Shown here piece after piece: positions 26,942-34,990 of a stretch of DNA of 64,000 nt. Numbering within the stretch: the stretch's first letter is position 1; each line of letters starts with the position of its first letter. The notes beneath the pieces were generated by a model that did not search any database, had not been told where the DNA came from, and was given only the letters and a program-made list of their open reading frames with translations. The stretch covers positions 3,607,501-3,671,500 of the forward strand of contig NZ_JAJJMP010000001.1 in assembly GCF_020905415.1 (NCBI RefSeq). Reading direction: 5' to 3'. Origin of the DNA: Myroides oncorhynchi (lineage in GTDB: Bacteria; Bacteroidota; Bacteroidia; Flavobacteriales; Flavobacteriaceae). The translations under genes were made by a program, and so were the position numbers.

Positions 26942-27218
26942 ATCTACATACAAAATTAAAGTAGACCCTAAGGTTCTGTTCGATTTACAAGATGCGAAGT
27001 ACTATCTGAATAATAAACGAACTAACTTAGGTAAGGAATTCATTAAGGAATATCGTTCTGCATTATCATATTTAGAAAACTCACCTTACACACAGTTAAG
27101 ATATAAAGATGTACATTGTTTTCCGCTAAAAAGATTTAAATATATGATTCATTTTAGAATTGAAGAACAAGAGAGAACTATTACCTTAAATCTGCAGATA
27201 ACGTTTAAACGAGAATGA
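26934..27218 (+). CDS. RelE/ParE-family toxin
   Basis: The 94-residue basic protein fits the RelE/ParE fold: YKIKVDPKVLFDLQDAKYYLN at the start, KEFIKEYRSALSYLENSPYTQLRYKDV in the middle, and the C-terminal PLKRFKYMIHFRIEEQERTI strand pattern. Such toxins cleave mRNA on ribosomes (RelE) or poison gyrase (ParE); the form FPLKRFKYMIHF is more ParE-like. The start overlaps the upstream antitoxin frame by eight bases, so translation is coupled. A degenerate R1 repeat begins at its stop codon. Confidence 0.8.
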   Translation: MNKSTYKIKVDPKVLFDLQDAKYYLNNKRTNLGKEFIKEYRSALSYLENSPYTQLRYKDVHCFPLKRFKYMIHFRIEEQERTITLNLQITFKRE

Positions 27219-27335
27219 ATTATACAAAACAGAGTAAGATTAACGATTAAAACATACATTAGTATAGTTTCAGAGCTAATTGAAGCTATGTAAAGTAGAA
27301 TTCTTTCGCAGTAAATGGTAGTTACAGATTTAAGG
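27217..27335 (+). repeat. R1 interspersed repeat, copy D (degenerate)
   Basis: It retains AATTATACAAAA, ACATACATTAGTATAG in place of the central palindrome, GAGCTAATTGAAGCTATG and GTAGAATTCTTTCGCAGTA, in the same order as intact R1 copies. Both termini are lost. It starts directly at the toxin stop codon. Confidence 0.65.
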
Positions 27336-27400
27336 TATTACTATTTACGCTGTTCTCTCTACACATTATGATCCTAATAAGCATTGGCTATAACACAACT

Positions 27401-28000
27401 CTAAAGCTTGTGTTTAAAATATTTAAAGTCAGACTTCTTTACCTCTAGTTGGTAGACCTTATCGAAAAGTACTTGTAGTTGTGCTAAGTACTCCACCTCA
27501 TCAGTACTTTCTATATATCGGATCAAGTGATTGATAAGCGTAAGTGCCTTCCCTCTGTACTTCACCACCTCTCCTACAGGGTGATAAGACTCACTCTGTA
27601 AGTATAAGTCAAGGTTAAACTTGACCATCTCCTCTTTGGTAATATTCGGAAACTCCTGTACTGCCCTATCTAGTGTACTCAACGTATCTTCTATCTTAAA
27701 GCGGATACCACGCTCACATAGTACTTGAAGAGCTAAGATCTCACGTTGCGCCACGAAGTATAAAGCTAGCGGTTCATTAAAGACGTCATAGTTATACCAA
27801 CCACCGTGTGCACACGAAATAAGCTCCTTATAGCGCTTATCTTCCTTCCACTGTGCGATGATAATATCACGTATCTCATCGTGCTTTATAAGACTCTTTG
27901 CTTGTTCTTCTGCAGAAGTCTCTAAGGCATTATGGTAATACTGCATACCGTGCAGTTTATAGTATTTCTCTATCTCTTTAGTAAGCTTGGTGTAACTCAT
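27401..28000 (-). CDS. hypothetical protein, largely alpha-helical
   Basis: The 199-residue soluble protein is rich in charged residues and leucine with no signal or membrane segment. The central segment CAHGGWYNYDVFNEPLALYFVAQREILALQVLCERGIRFKIE suggests a helical repeat-like scaffold. I do not recognise the family. It lies in a block of minus-strand accessory genes (with 28077 and 28338) between a toxin-antitoxin pair and an insertion sequence. Confidence 0.5.
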   Translation of the reverse strand: MSYTKLTKEIEKYYKLHGMQYYHNALETSAEEQAKSLIKHDEIRDIIIAQWKEDKRYKELISCAHGGWYNYDVFNEPLALYFVAQREILALQVLCERGIRFKIEDTLSTLDRAVQEFPNITKEEMVKFNLDLYLQSESYHPVGEVVKYRGKALTLINHLIRYIESTDEVEYLAQLQVLFDKVYQLEVKKSDFKYFKHKL

Positions 28001-28076
28001 ATTCTATATACTAAACCCCTAAAACAATTGCTGGGTCAATTTCTAATTTCTTAACTTAAGGATCCAATAAACTCCA

Positions 28077-28256
28077 CTAACATAGTGGTTCGATAAGATC
28101 AATCATTTGCTCATAATCCACTACCAAGTCTGAGATTATGTCTAACTCTATAAAGTCTCTCTCCATAGTAGGAGTGTCATTACCCACTACTTCTAATAGT
28201 ACTTCTATACGCTCACATAAAGCATTGTATTCTATTTGATTTCTTATAGCTCTCAT
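28077..28256 (-). CDS. short HigA-N-terminal-like protein without HTH
   Basis: A 59-residue frame with ATG at 28256 reads MRAIRNQIEYNALCERIEVL, then DTPTMERDFIELDIISDLVVDYE. This resembles the N-terminal extension of HigA-type antitoxins (typically IxTEEEYxAALxRIEEL then E-L-LV-L-E-YE), but the DNA-binding HTH that normally follows is missing; the frame stops after EPLC. It may be a remnant, or a stand-alone small protein. No HigB toxin is seen next to it. Confidence 0.5.
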   Translation of the reverse strand: MRAIRNQIEYNALCERIEVLLEVVGNDTPTMERDFIELDIISDLVVDYEQMIDLIEPLC

Positions 28257-28337
28257 AACACTTCTTATTTATAGCAAAAATATACTTAAGAATAGAAATT
28301 TAAAGTTTATACTCTATTTAAATTTAAAAAATATCCA

Positions 28338-28967
28338 TTACTCCTCTTCCTCCTCATTTCTTAACTCCCCTATCTCCATAACTAACTTAGGATAGTGTAA
28401 CTGTAATTCTGTACCTGTATAAGGTTCTCTCGTCCAATCAGTCTCTATCAAGTCATAATGAACAACTTCAACATATAAATCATCCACTGCATCAGTCACG
28501 AAACTAGAGTCTTCCTGCCCATACTTAGCATCAAAAGCCAAGTCTGTTACATATAACAATCCCTCTGCCCACATATCTGATATATCAAACTCATACTTCC
28601 CATTAATAAAGGCATTAATATCCTCTATAATCTCATAGAAGAACTCCTTTCCTCTCAAGATCAGCCAACATCTAAAATATATAAATCCATCAGTAGACAT
28701 ATAATCATCAAAGTCAAAGACTCCTTCATTCTCTTCAAAACTGTTCTCTAAGATCATACTTAGCTCTGCTATCTCTACCGTATTAAGCTGATTAATCTTC
28801 TTTCTGAGTGTCATCTCAAACAAAATCATCTCACCTGAATCTAACTCTGATAACAAGGCTGTCAACTCATCAATATGTTCGTCTAACTCATAAGACTCGG
28901 GCATATCACTAATATTCGCTCGTTCTATTAATTCCCAAAAGAATTGTTCGTTTAAGTCTACTTTCAT
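28338..28967 (-). CDS. DUF4240 domain protein
   Basis: The 209-residue acidic protein matches the DUF4240 pattern: FWELIERA near the start, LTALLSELDSGEMILFEMTLRKKI, a DDYMSTDGFIYFRCWLILRGKEFFYEII core (about residues 86-113), then an acidic C-terminal tail of glutamates. DUF4240 proteins occur as solo genes and in immunity-type arrays; biochemical function is unknown. It lies just before the R2/IS region and reads away from it. Confidence 0.65.
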   Translation of the reverse strand: MKVDLNEQFFWELIERANISDMPESYELDEHIDELTALLSELDSGEMILFEMTLRKKINQLNTVEIAELSMILENSFEENEGVFDFDDYMSTDGFIYFRCWLILRGKEFFYEIIEDINAFINGKYEFDISDMWAEGLLYVTDLAFDAKYGQEDSSFVTDAVDDLYVEVVHYDLIETDWTREPYTGTELQLHYPKLVMEIGELRNEEEEE

Positions 28968-29273
28968 AATGTATATCTTAAATAGTATTGCATTAGCACT
29001 AAGGTACTGCTTCTTATTTAACTTAAATAATTTTACTAAACTATTTAGCCATAGTTATCTTGACTTTTAAAACATAAAAATCAATTCAGTCCCCTTTCAT
29101 GTACGCTCAATTTAATTTCGTAAATTATCAGTTCTATACTCATTATTTATTCTTCATTTATAAATAATCTTAACTCATCTAAGGATTATAGTTTTCATCA
29201 TCTATCTCAAGACAAAACTACCGTATTACCACTTCCTATCTATGAAGTACCTATGTGCCGTTATATGAAAGTA

Positions 29274-30229
29274 TTGAGTTATTAAATTAACTTCCGTACA
29301 TTAGTATCTTAAAATCAACAGTATGGAAATTTTTAAGGGTCAAAACATTCTTAACTTAGTAAAAGAACTACCAGATGACGAATCTTGTAAAGCTTATCTA
29401 AGTAAAATAAAGTGGTCAAACGGTTTTACTTGTGTAAAATGTGGACACAAAAAAGGTTGCTTAAAATCTAATCATTCATACTATTGCTATAACTGTGAGC
29501 ATGTTGAAAGCTCAACAGCTAATACCTTATTTCACAAAGTCAAATTTGGTTTACATAAAGCATTTATGATTGTGTTTGAAATGACAACTTCTACCAAAAG
29601 CATATCTAGTATTCAAATGGGTAAACGCTATGGTATAAGCCAGCCAACAGCGTGGGGCTTTATGCATAAAGTTCGTTTAGCTATGCAAAGTAGCGAGCAA
29701 TCTCCTATGACTGAGACAGTCCATGTTGATGAGTTTGTTGTAGGGGGATACGAACAAGGAAAACCAGGAAGAAGTTACGACACCAAAAAAGCTAAAGCAG
29801 TGATAGCTGTAGAGTTAAATACTGAAAGAAAAGTAAAAAGAGCCTATGTTAAGTGTATTGACGATTACTCTGCTAAGTCATTAACTACTATATTCGAACA
29901 ACACATTTCAGAAGATGCTAATGTAGTTACAGATAAATGGAGGGGATACAATCCCTTGAAAAAAAAGTATAACATCACTCAAAAAGAAAGTGATAAAGGT
30001 GCTAATTTTAAAGAATTACACGTGATAATTCACCAACTTAAATCCTGGATTAGAACTGTACCTTCACATATCAATAAGAAATACATCCAAGCTTACTTTA
30101 ATGAGTTCGTATATAGATTAAATAGATCCTTATTTAAGGAAACTATTTTTCATAACACAATTGTAAAGATGGTTAAAGCGAAACCAACTACTTTAAATAT
30201 GATTAGCGGAAACTAAACAGATAACTCAA
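29274..30229 (+). mobile_element. IS1595-type insertion sequence, copy 1 (956 bp)
   Basis: The left end TTGAGTTATTAAATTAACTT and the right end (read in reverse) TTGAGTTATCTGTTTAGTTT form an imperfect terminal inverted repeat of about 23 bases that begins with a perfect TTGAGTTAT. The flanks carry a perfect 8-base target duplication, TGAAAGTA (29266-29273 and 30230-30237), as expected for IS1595. One transposase gene fills it. It differs from the other two copies by one silent base at 30054 (AGA instead of AGG). Confidence 0.95.
29323..30216 (+). CDS. IS1595-family (ISXO2-like) transposase
   Basis: The 297-residue protein has an N-terminal zinc ribbon (CVKCGHKKGC, then YYCYNCEH, residues about 37-60), a helix-turn-helix-like region (SISSIQMGKRYGISQPTAWGFMHKV) and a DDE-type catalytic domain: HVDEFVVGGYE with the first Asp, VVTDKWRGY with the second, and the HVIIHQLKSWIR-to-FNEFVYRLNRS end with the usual Asn/Glu position. 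It moves the element by cut-and-paste or replicative transposition with 8-base duplications. The frame is intact, so it may be active. Confidence 0.93.
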   Translation: MEIFKGQNILNLVKELPDDESCKAYLSKIKWSNGFTCVKCGHKKGCLKSNHSYYCYNCEHVESSTANTLFHKVKFGLHKAFMIVFEMTTSTKSISSIQMGKRYGISQPTAWGFMHKVRLAMQSSEQSPMTETVHVDEFVVGGYEQGKPGRSYDTKKAKAVIAVELNTERKVKRAYVKCIDDYSAKSLTTIFEQHISEDANVVTDKWRGYNPLKKKYNITQKESDKGANFKELHVIIHQLKSWIRTVPSHINKKYIQAYFNEFVYRLNRSLFKETIFHNTIVKMVKAKPTTLNMISGN

Positions 30230-30490
30230 TGAAAGTATATTGACAGCATCGTGTGTGCATAAAAACCCCTATTTTATCCTAATACCGTATACCTGCTTGA
30301 TTATTTGAAAAAGCGACCTAGAAGATTGGCCTAATAAATATTGATATTCAATACTTTGCAAATATATGCATTTAAAATCAAATCTTTTTGATACACCCCT
30401 AATTTACTTGCTACCTTTCATTAAATACTTTCTCAAAAAGCGCTTATTTAAAACACTCTTTCTAAACTAGATATTGTAATTTTGTCTTTT

Positions 30491-30647
30491 AACCCAAAAT
30501 ACACGATAGACATATAAACGAAAAGTAATTATACAAGGTAGGTCTGAATTAGCGACACAAGCATACTATAGTATGATTTTAGAGCTAATAAAAGAACTAT
30601 GAAGTAGAATTGCTTTGCAGTATTTGGCTAATGCGTAATATGGGTTT
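30491..30647 (+). repeat. R1 interspersed repeat, copy E
   Basis: A full-length copy: terminus AACCCAAAATA at 30491, AAAAGTAATTATACAA, ATTAGC arm, palindrome CATACTATAGTATG, GCTAAT arm, GTAGAATTGCTTTGCAGTA, TTTGGCTAATG, and terminus TATGGGTTT ending at about 30647. It abuts the right side of R2 copy 2 and ends ten bases before the broken araC-type gene, so it may have replaced that gene's promoter. Confidence 0.85.
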
Positions 30648-30656
30648 AATTTCATT

Positions 30657-31046
30657 GTGTTGAAAGAACTAGCTAAAGGTCAATATTCAGGTAATAAGAT
30701 AACGGAGGTAGAGAATACACTATTCACTACTTCCGTAACCTGTTATACCCCTGAGTCATTTGATAATACTAGACACAGTCATCCTAATGCGCATCTGAGC
30801 TTTGTCCTTAAAGGCGGATGTGAAGAGCAGAAATCTGATAAGTACGAGCGTGGTTTATTAAGCTCTACATTCTATCACAGAGATGAACCTCATCAGATCA
30901 ATATGATGTCTAAAAACTCTATACACATCAACATTGACTTTGACCCACTGTTTATCCAAGAGATCAATACAGAGAATACTATAGAGCTAATTACCAAAAA
31001 AGACTTCTCTCTACCTCTAGAGATGATGCAACTGTATAAAGAATTA
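30657..31046 (+). pseudogene. 5' fragment of an AraC-type regulator, cut by IS copy 2
   Basis: The frame (GTG at 30657, or TTG at 30660) gives about 130 residues of an AraC-family sensing domain: HSHPNAHLSFVLKGGCEEQ, then STFYHRDEPHQINMMSKNSIHINIDF. It ends inside the insertion sequence after QLYKELL, and the two AraC helix-turn-helix motifs are absent. Sequence beyond the IS (32003 on) does not continue the gene, so downstream DNA was also lost. R1 copy E lies right before the 5' end. It is almost surely non-functional. Confidence 0.75.
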
Positions 31047-32002
31047 TTGAGTTATTAAATTAACTTCCGTACATTAGTATCTTAAAATCAACAGTATGGA
31101 AATTTTTAAGGGTCAAAACATTCTTAACTTAGTAAAAGAACTACCAGATGACGAATCTTGTAAAGCTTATCTAAGTAAAATAAAGTGGTCAAACGGTTTT
31201 ACTTGTGTAAAATGTGGACACAAAAAAGGTTGCTTAAAATCTAATCATTCATACTATTGCTATAACTGTGAGCATGTTGAAAGCTCAACAGCTAATACCT
31301 TATTTCACAAAGTCAAATTTGGTTTACATAAAGCATTTATGATTGTGTTTGAAATGACAACTTCTACCAAAAGCATATCTAGTATTCAAATGGGTAAACG
31401 CTATGGTATAAGCCAGCCAACAGCGTGGGGCTTTATGCATAAAGTTCGTTTAGCTATGCAAAGTAGCGAGCAATCTCCTATGACTGAGACAGTCCATGTT
31501 GATGAGTTTGTTGTAGGGGGATACGAACAAGGAAAACCAGGAAGAAGTTACGACACCAAAAAAGCTAAAGCAGTGATAGCTGTAGAGTTAAATACTGAAA
31601 GAAAAGTAAAAAGAGCCTATGTTAAGTGTATTGACGATTACTCTGCTAAGTCATTAACTACTATATTCGAACAACACATTTCAGAAGATGCTAATGTAGT
31701 TACAGATAAATGGAGGGGATACAATCCCTTGAAAAAAAAGTATAACATCACTCAAAAAGAAAGTGATAAAGGTGCTAATTTTAAAGAATTACACGTGATA
31801 ATTCACCAACTTAAATCCTGGATTAGGACTGTACCTTCACATATCAATAAGAAATACATCCAAGCTTACTTTAATGAGTTCGTATATAGATTAAATAGAT
31901 CCTTATTTAAGGAAACTATTTTTCATAACACAATTGTAAAGATGGTTAAAGCGAAACCAACTACTTTAAATATGATTAGCGGAAACTAAACAGATAACTC
32001 AA
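31047..32002 (+). mobile_element. IS1595-type insertion sequence, copy 2 (956 bp)
   Basis: Same element as copies 1 and 3, with identical ends. The flanking octamers are AAGAATTA (31039-31046) and AAAAATTA (32003-32010), matching at seven of eight bases, and the genes on the two sides are unrelated, so the original right flank was probably lost in a deletion or the duplication has mutated. It shares the AGG codon base with copy 3. Confidence 0.93.
31096..31989 (+). CDS. IS1595-family transposase (copy 2)
   Basis: The 297-residue protein is identical to the copy 1 product, with the same zinc-ribbon cysteines and DDE-type motifs. Its frame is intact. It truncates an AraC-type regulator on its left. 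Confidence 0.92.
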   Translation: MEIFKGQNILNLVKELPDDESCKAYLSKIKWSNGFTCVKCGHKKGCLKSNHSYYCYNCEHVESSTANTLFHKVKFGLHKAFMIVFEMTTSTKSISSIQMGKRYGISQPTAWGFMHKVRLAMQSSEQSPMTETVHVDEFVVGGYEQGKPGRSYDTKKAKAVIAVELNTERKVKRAYVKCIDDYSAKSLTTIFEQHISEDANVVTDKWRGYNPLKKKYNITQKESDKGANFKELHVIIHQLKSWIRTVPSHINKKYIQAYFNEFVYRLNRSLFKETIFHNTIVKMVKAKPTTLNMISGN

Positions 32003-32148
32003 AAAAATTAAATGTTAATATCCTATTCCGCACAAAAAACAAACACATCAACAACACACACTGTTAAAGACTCTTCAGTAAAAGACAGTACAACTAACGA
32101 TTTAAAACATAATATACTATTTATGAAAATGTTATATTGTATTAATTG
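32003..32148 (+). pseudogene. orphan N-terminal fragment of an exported (TonB-receptor-like) protein
   Basis: One frame reads LISYSAQKTNTSTTHTVKDS and continues for about 25 more residues to a stop at about 32148. The hydrophobic-then-SAQ junction resembles the end of a signal peptide followed by a Thr/Ser-rich start, as in exported Bacteroidota proteins including TonB-linked receptors. The start codon side is missing, cut by IS copy 2. The identification is weak; the main point is that this DNA does not belong to the gene left of the IS. Confidence 0.35.
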
Positions 32149-32304
32149 ATTAAAACCATTGATTAATTCATTATATTTGCACCATAGGCTAATTTACATA
32201 CAACATCGTTAAGAAATTTTATTGTGAAAGATAGTGAGGTAAAAATATCCTATACGAAATAATTCAAGATAAAAATTGGCAACTTCCCTTCAAATACTAC
32301 GTGA

Positions 32305-32685
32305 CTTAACAGAACCAATCAAGTCTATATTTCTAATTCTCTGCATGTGCCTCTAAACAGAGATGCTGTGAGAGATGTAATGCCTACACTTTTTGAATTA
32401 CTTGAAAACGAAACTAACGCTGCTGTACGCGCAGTCCTTGGGCATTTCATATTTGTATATATACATCCCTATATGGATGGAAATGGTAGGATGGCAAGAT
32501 TCTTAATGAATTTGATGCTAGCCTCTGGAGGATTTCCTTGGACTATTATTCCTCTAGAAGAACGTGATGCTTACATGGCAGCCCTAGAAAGTGCAAGTGT
32601 GGGAGGTAATATAGAACCCTTTACAATATTTCTTTCAAAACTTGTAAGGGAAAGTTTAAAAGGGAAACCAATTGCCAAAATATAA
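32305..32685 (+). pseudogene. C-terminal remnant of a Fic-domain protein
   Basis: The frame opens after a TGA at 32302 and reads NRTNQVYISNSLHVPLNRDA, continuing to the Fic core motif HPYMDGNGRMAR (near 32466), then WTIIPLEERDAYMAALE. Fic enzymes transfer AMP or related groups to proteins, using the motif histidine. A complete Fic protein is usually 200-400 residues, with an alpha-inhibitory helix and more sequence upstream; here only the last 126 residues remain, and no ATG precedes the core (GTG at 32347 is the first start). Probably a decayed gene. Confidence 0.65.
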
Positions 32686-32697
32686 AATACTAAAAAA

Positions 32698-32730
32698 ACC
32701 CTCCTAACAGCACACACTGTCAAGAGGGGT
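32698..32730 (-). terminator. terminator after the Crp/Fnr regulator gene
   Basis: On the minus strand ACCCCTCTTGACAG and CTGTTAGGAGGGT pair with few mismatches and are followed by TTTTTTT. Confidence 0.75.
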
Positions 32731-32747
32731 AAAATAAATAATCCGAC

Positions 32748-33311
32748 TTATTTAGACTTTATTCTACTCAGGGTTTCCTGAGAGATATTAAGGTATGAAG
32801 CAACTATCTTGTTAGGTAATCGCTGTACTATTTGGGGATTAAGCTTGAGTAGTTCGTTATATCGTTCTGCTGCATCCATCGTCACCATTGCTTGTAATCT
32901 ATTTGTATTATTGATGTAAGCGAATTCTAAATACTGTCTATAGAACTTCTCCCACCTAGGAACGAGTTCTAATAGATTGTAAAAATCAGCGTGTGTAATA
33001 GAATAAACCTCACTTACTTCTAAGGCTTGTAGATACTCAGACGAAGCCGAACTATTGATAAAACTAACCAAGGCAGTCGCAAATTGATTTTCAAAAGCAA
33101 AGAATCTCGTAGCATCCTGCCCTGCCTCATTAATATAAAATATACGCAAACACCCTTTACACACGAAATAAAGCTTCTGTGAGTTAACCCCAGAAGAAGT
33201 AAGTTGCTCACCCTTTTGCAATTTCTCATAGCGAAAAAAAGAAAGGATCGTATCTAGCTCCTCGTCACTCGCTTTCACTCTATCTTGTATATATTCAATC
33301 AGTTGCTTCAT
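32748..33311 (-). CDS. Crp/Fnr-family transcriptional regulator
   Basis: The 187-residue protein has an N-terminal cyclic-nucleotide-binding-type barrel (GEQLTSSGVNSQKLYFVCKGCLRIFYINEAGQDATRFFAFENQF, residues about 34-80) and a short C-terminal helix-turn-helix (PNKIVASYLNISQETLSRIKSK, 166-187). No four-cysteine iron-sulfur set as in FNR is visible. It is the third gene of a DUF2798-ribB-crp transcript whose promoter carries a TTGA-N6-TCAA box, suggesting autoregulation. Related boxes sit before the ABC exporter and a candidate small RNA nearby. The effector is unknown. Confidence 0.85.
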   Translation of the reverse strand: MKQLIEYIQDRVKASDEELDTILSFFRYEKLQKGEQLTSSGVNSQKLYFVCKGCLRIFYINEAGQDATRFFAFENQFATALVSFINSSASSEYLQALEVSEVYSITHADFYNLLELVPRWEKFYRQYLEFAYINNTNRLQAMVTMDAAERYNELLKLNPQIVQRLPNKIVASYLNISQETLSRIKSK

Positions 33312-33321
33312 TTATATTTCT

Positions 33322-33978
33322 TTATTTCTCTGTTACAAAAGTACGGTAATATACTAAATCTGCTATACTTAATACCGTCATTTTATGTTCTTTAGCGAAT
33401 ACTACTACTTCAGGTAGTCTAGCCATCGTACCATCGTCATTCATCAGCTCACATAATACTGCCTGAGGCGGAAGACCCGCTAACTTCATTAAGTCTATCG
33501 CTCCTTCTGTGTGTCCATTGCGTTCTAACACGCCACCATTCTTTGCTCTAAGTGGAAATATATGTCCAGGACGAGCTAGATCAGCAGATTTTGCATTCTT
33601 ATCACTTGCTGCACGCACAGTAGTTAATCTATCTGCCGCAGATAATCCTGTAGTCACTCCCTCAGCTGCCTCAATAGTTACTGTAAATGGCGTTTGAAAG
33701 CGCGAACTATTCTCTGTCACCATATACGGCAATTCTAATTCGTCTGCTTTATCATTAGTTAAACACAAGCAAATCACCCCACTACAGTAGCGAATCATCA
33801 TCGCCATATCTTGTTCTGACATTAGGTGTGCTGAGAAGATAATATCTCCTTCATTCTCTCTGTCTTGATCATCTAATAATAAAACTCCTTTACCGCTTTT
33901 AATAAAACTAAGGGCTTGGTTTACTCTTTCTTGACTATCCCAACCAAATTGGTTTAAGACATTTTCTAGTGTACTCAT
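33322..33978 (-). CDS. ribB: 3,4-dihydroxy-2-butanone 4-phosphate synthase
   Basis: The 218-residue protein is a stand-alone RibB, the first committed step of the ribose arm of riboflavin synthesis (ribulose 5-phosphate to 3,4-dihydroxybutanone phosphate plus formate). Motifs: [19 protein letters not shown] (metal-binding acidic site), [20 protein letters not shown] and the [31 protein letters not shown] segment. No GTP cyclohydrolase II domain is fused, unlike RibBA. It is between a Crp/Fnr gene and a small DUF2798 gene on one transcript, so riboflavin supply may respond to the regulator. Confidence 0.93.
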   Translation of the reverse strand: MSTLENVLNQFGWDSQERVNQALSFIKSGKGVLLLDDQDRENEGDIIFSAHLMSEQDMAMMIRYCSGVICLCLTNDKADELELPYMVTENSSRFQTPFTVTIEAAEGVTTGLSAADRLTTVRAASDKNAKSADLARPGHIFPLRAKNGGVLERNGHTEGAIDLMKLAGLPPQAVLCELMNDDGTMARLPEVVVFAKEHKMTVLSIADLVYYRTFVTEK

Positions 33979-33991
33979 TATATATTTTTTC

Positions 33992-34210
33992 TTATTTAAT
34001 TAATCGCTCTGCATATTTGCGCGCTCTTGGAATAATTAGAAATGCTGAGGCATACGCTACTGGCAACATCACACTCCAAGCTTTTAGAAACAAAAAGAAC
34101 CATCCTTCACCGAAACCATAGTTTCTAACTAATCCTACTATTGCCATAATCAGAGTCATCGGAATGACTACAAACAAAGTATTTACATACTTATAATACT
34201 TACTATTCAT
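33992..34210 (-). CDS. DUF2798 small membrane protein
   Basis: The 72-residue inner-membrane protein has two hydrophobic segments (about 8-27 and 40-60) and the DUF2798 pattern, with [18 protein letters not shown] and [20 protein letters not shown]. Function unknown. It is the first gene of the DUF2798-ribB-crp transcript, 13 bases ahead of ribB. Confidence 0.7.
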   Translation of the reverse strand: MNSKYYKYVNTLFVVIPMTLIMAIVGLVRNYGFGEGWFFLFLKAWSVMLPVAYASAFLIIPRARKYAERLIK

Positions 34211-34233
34211 CTTTTTTACATTTTTTGATAGGA

Positions 34234-34277
34234 CAAAGTTCTACTTCCCTACACCCAAAAACATTGACTTAAGTCAA
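34234..34277 (-). promoter_or_regulatory. FNR-like box and promoter of the DUF2798-ribB-crp operon
   Basis: The perfect 14-base palindrome TTGACTTAAGTCAA (34264-34277) resembles an FNR/CRP half-site pair. GAACTTTG (34241-34234, minus) is a weak -7 element. The palindrome centre is 36.5 bases from the end of the -7 element, the same spacing as at 36.0 and 37.9 kb. Confidence 0.65.
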
Positions 34278-34301
34278 AAAAGTAATTAGTACTAAAAAAA
34301 C

Positions 34302-34326
34302 AAGGTTGTCTTAAGAGGACAACCTT
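34302..34326 (-). terminator. terminator after the RidA gene
   Basis: AAGGTTGTC and GACAACCTT pair perfectly around TTAAGAG; the minus-strand transcript continues into GTTTTTTTAGT. Confidence 0.8.
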
Positions 34327-34343
34327 ATTTCTTTAAACATTCG

Positions 34344-34742
34344 TTATTTGGCAGCCCATACTTCGATCTCTATATCTATCCCAGGAAGTCCCAGTGCTGT
34401 GATATATCCGATAGTCATTGATGGATCACTCAAATTAAAGATGGTATCCCACACCTTGTAAAAATAATCCCAATCAACCTCTTTGGTTGCCCATACATTC
34501 ACTTTTATAATATCCTCATCACATAAGCCTTGACTTTCTAATAATGCTGTGATATTGGCAAACGTATTGGTCACCTGCTCGTTAAAAACTGTTGGAATTT
34601 TTCCGTTGATATCAGTACCTATTTGCCCTGAGAATGTATAAATGGTAGCCTCTTTAGGTACTATCGTTATATGTGAGTATTTCCCTACAGGACCTGATAA
34701 TATAGTTGGGTTTAGCCTTGTTACTCGCTGTCCACTTTTCAT
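34344..34742 (-). CDS. RidA/YjgF family protein
   Basis: The 132-residue protein has the RidA fold signature: FSGQIGTDINGKIP near residue 34, TNTFANITALLESQGLCDEDIIKVNVW, and the C-terminal PSMTIGYITALGLPGIDIEIEVWAAK. Canonical RidA hydrolyses reactive enamines/imines through an arginine near residue 105; here that region reads MTIGYITAL with no arginine (family form R-x-A-V), so this is probably a RidA relative with another role. Single gene with a TAGTTTTG promoter element at 34778-34771. Confidence 0.8.
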   Translation of the reverse strand: MKSGQRVTRLNPTILSGPVGKYSHITIVPKEATIYTFSGQIGTDINGKIPTVFNEQVTNTFANITALLESQGLCDEDIIKVNVWATKEVDWDYFYKVWDTIFNLSDPSMTIGYITALGLPGIDIEIEVWAAK

Positions 34743-34833
34743 ACTAATTGTATTTTATTAATTACTATGGCAAAACTACTTATAACATTAAGCGTAAAAT
34801 TGTACAAAACCGACAGTTCTGAATTACTTCTTT

Positions 34834-34990
34834 AATCCAGAATAAGTGTTAGATATATAAACGAAAAGGAATTATACAAAATAGATCTAAATTAGTGACA
34901 AAAGCATACTATAGTATGGTTGAGGAGCTAATGAAAGAACTATTAAGTAGAATGACTTTGTAGTATTTGGCTAACGCTGATTATGGGTTT
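34834..34990 (+). repeat. R1 interspersed repeat, copy F
   Basis: A full-length copy: terminus AATCCAGAATAAG at 34834, AATTATACAAAATAGATCTAA, ATTAG arm (34891-34895), palindrome CATACTATAGTATG (34905-34918), CTAAT arm (34928-34932), GTAGAATGACTTTGTAGTATT, TTGGCTAACGCTGATTATGGGTTT. Its last ten bases overlap the 3' end of the AraC-type gene at 34981, which terminates within the repeat. Confidence 0.85.

Larger units (their letters stand above)
29049..30415. repeat. R2 long non-coding repeat, copy 2, split by IS copy 1
   Basis: The left part (29049-29273) and right part (30238-30415) align in order with 3745-4310. Joining them at the 8-base duplication restores one continuous element: TATGTGCCG-TTATATGAAAGTA followed by TATTGACAGCATCG, matching TATGCGGTTCGATATGAAATCATATTGACAGCATC in R2 copy 1. 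There is no R1 element at the point (AATCTTAACTCATCTAAGG) where copy 1 has one. No conserved coding frame. Total without the IS is about 400 bases. The region from 28968 onward holds no gene. Confidence 0.6.

Noticed and set aside
29274..32002. Composite transposon formed by IS copies 1 and 2
   Set aside because: Copy 1 has its own perfect 8-base duplication on both sides, so it inserted independently, and the DNA between is repeats plus a broken araC-type gene with no cargo function.
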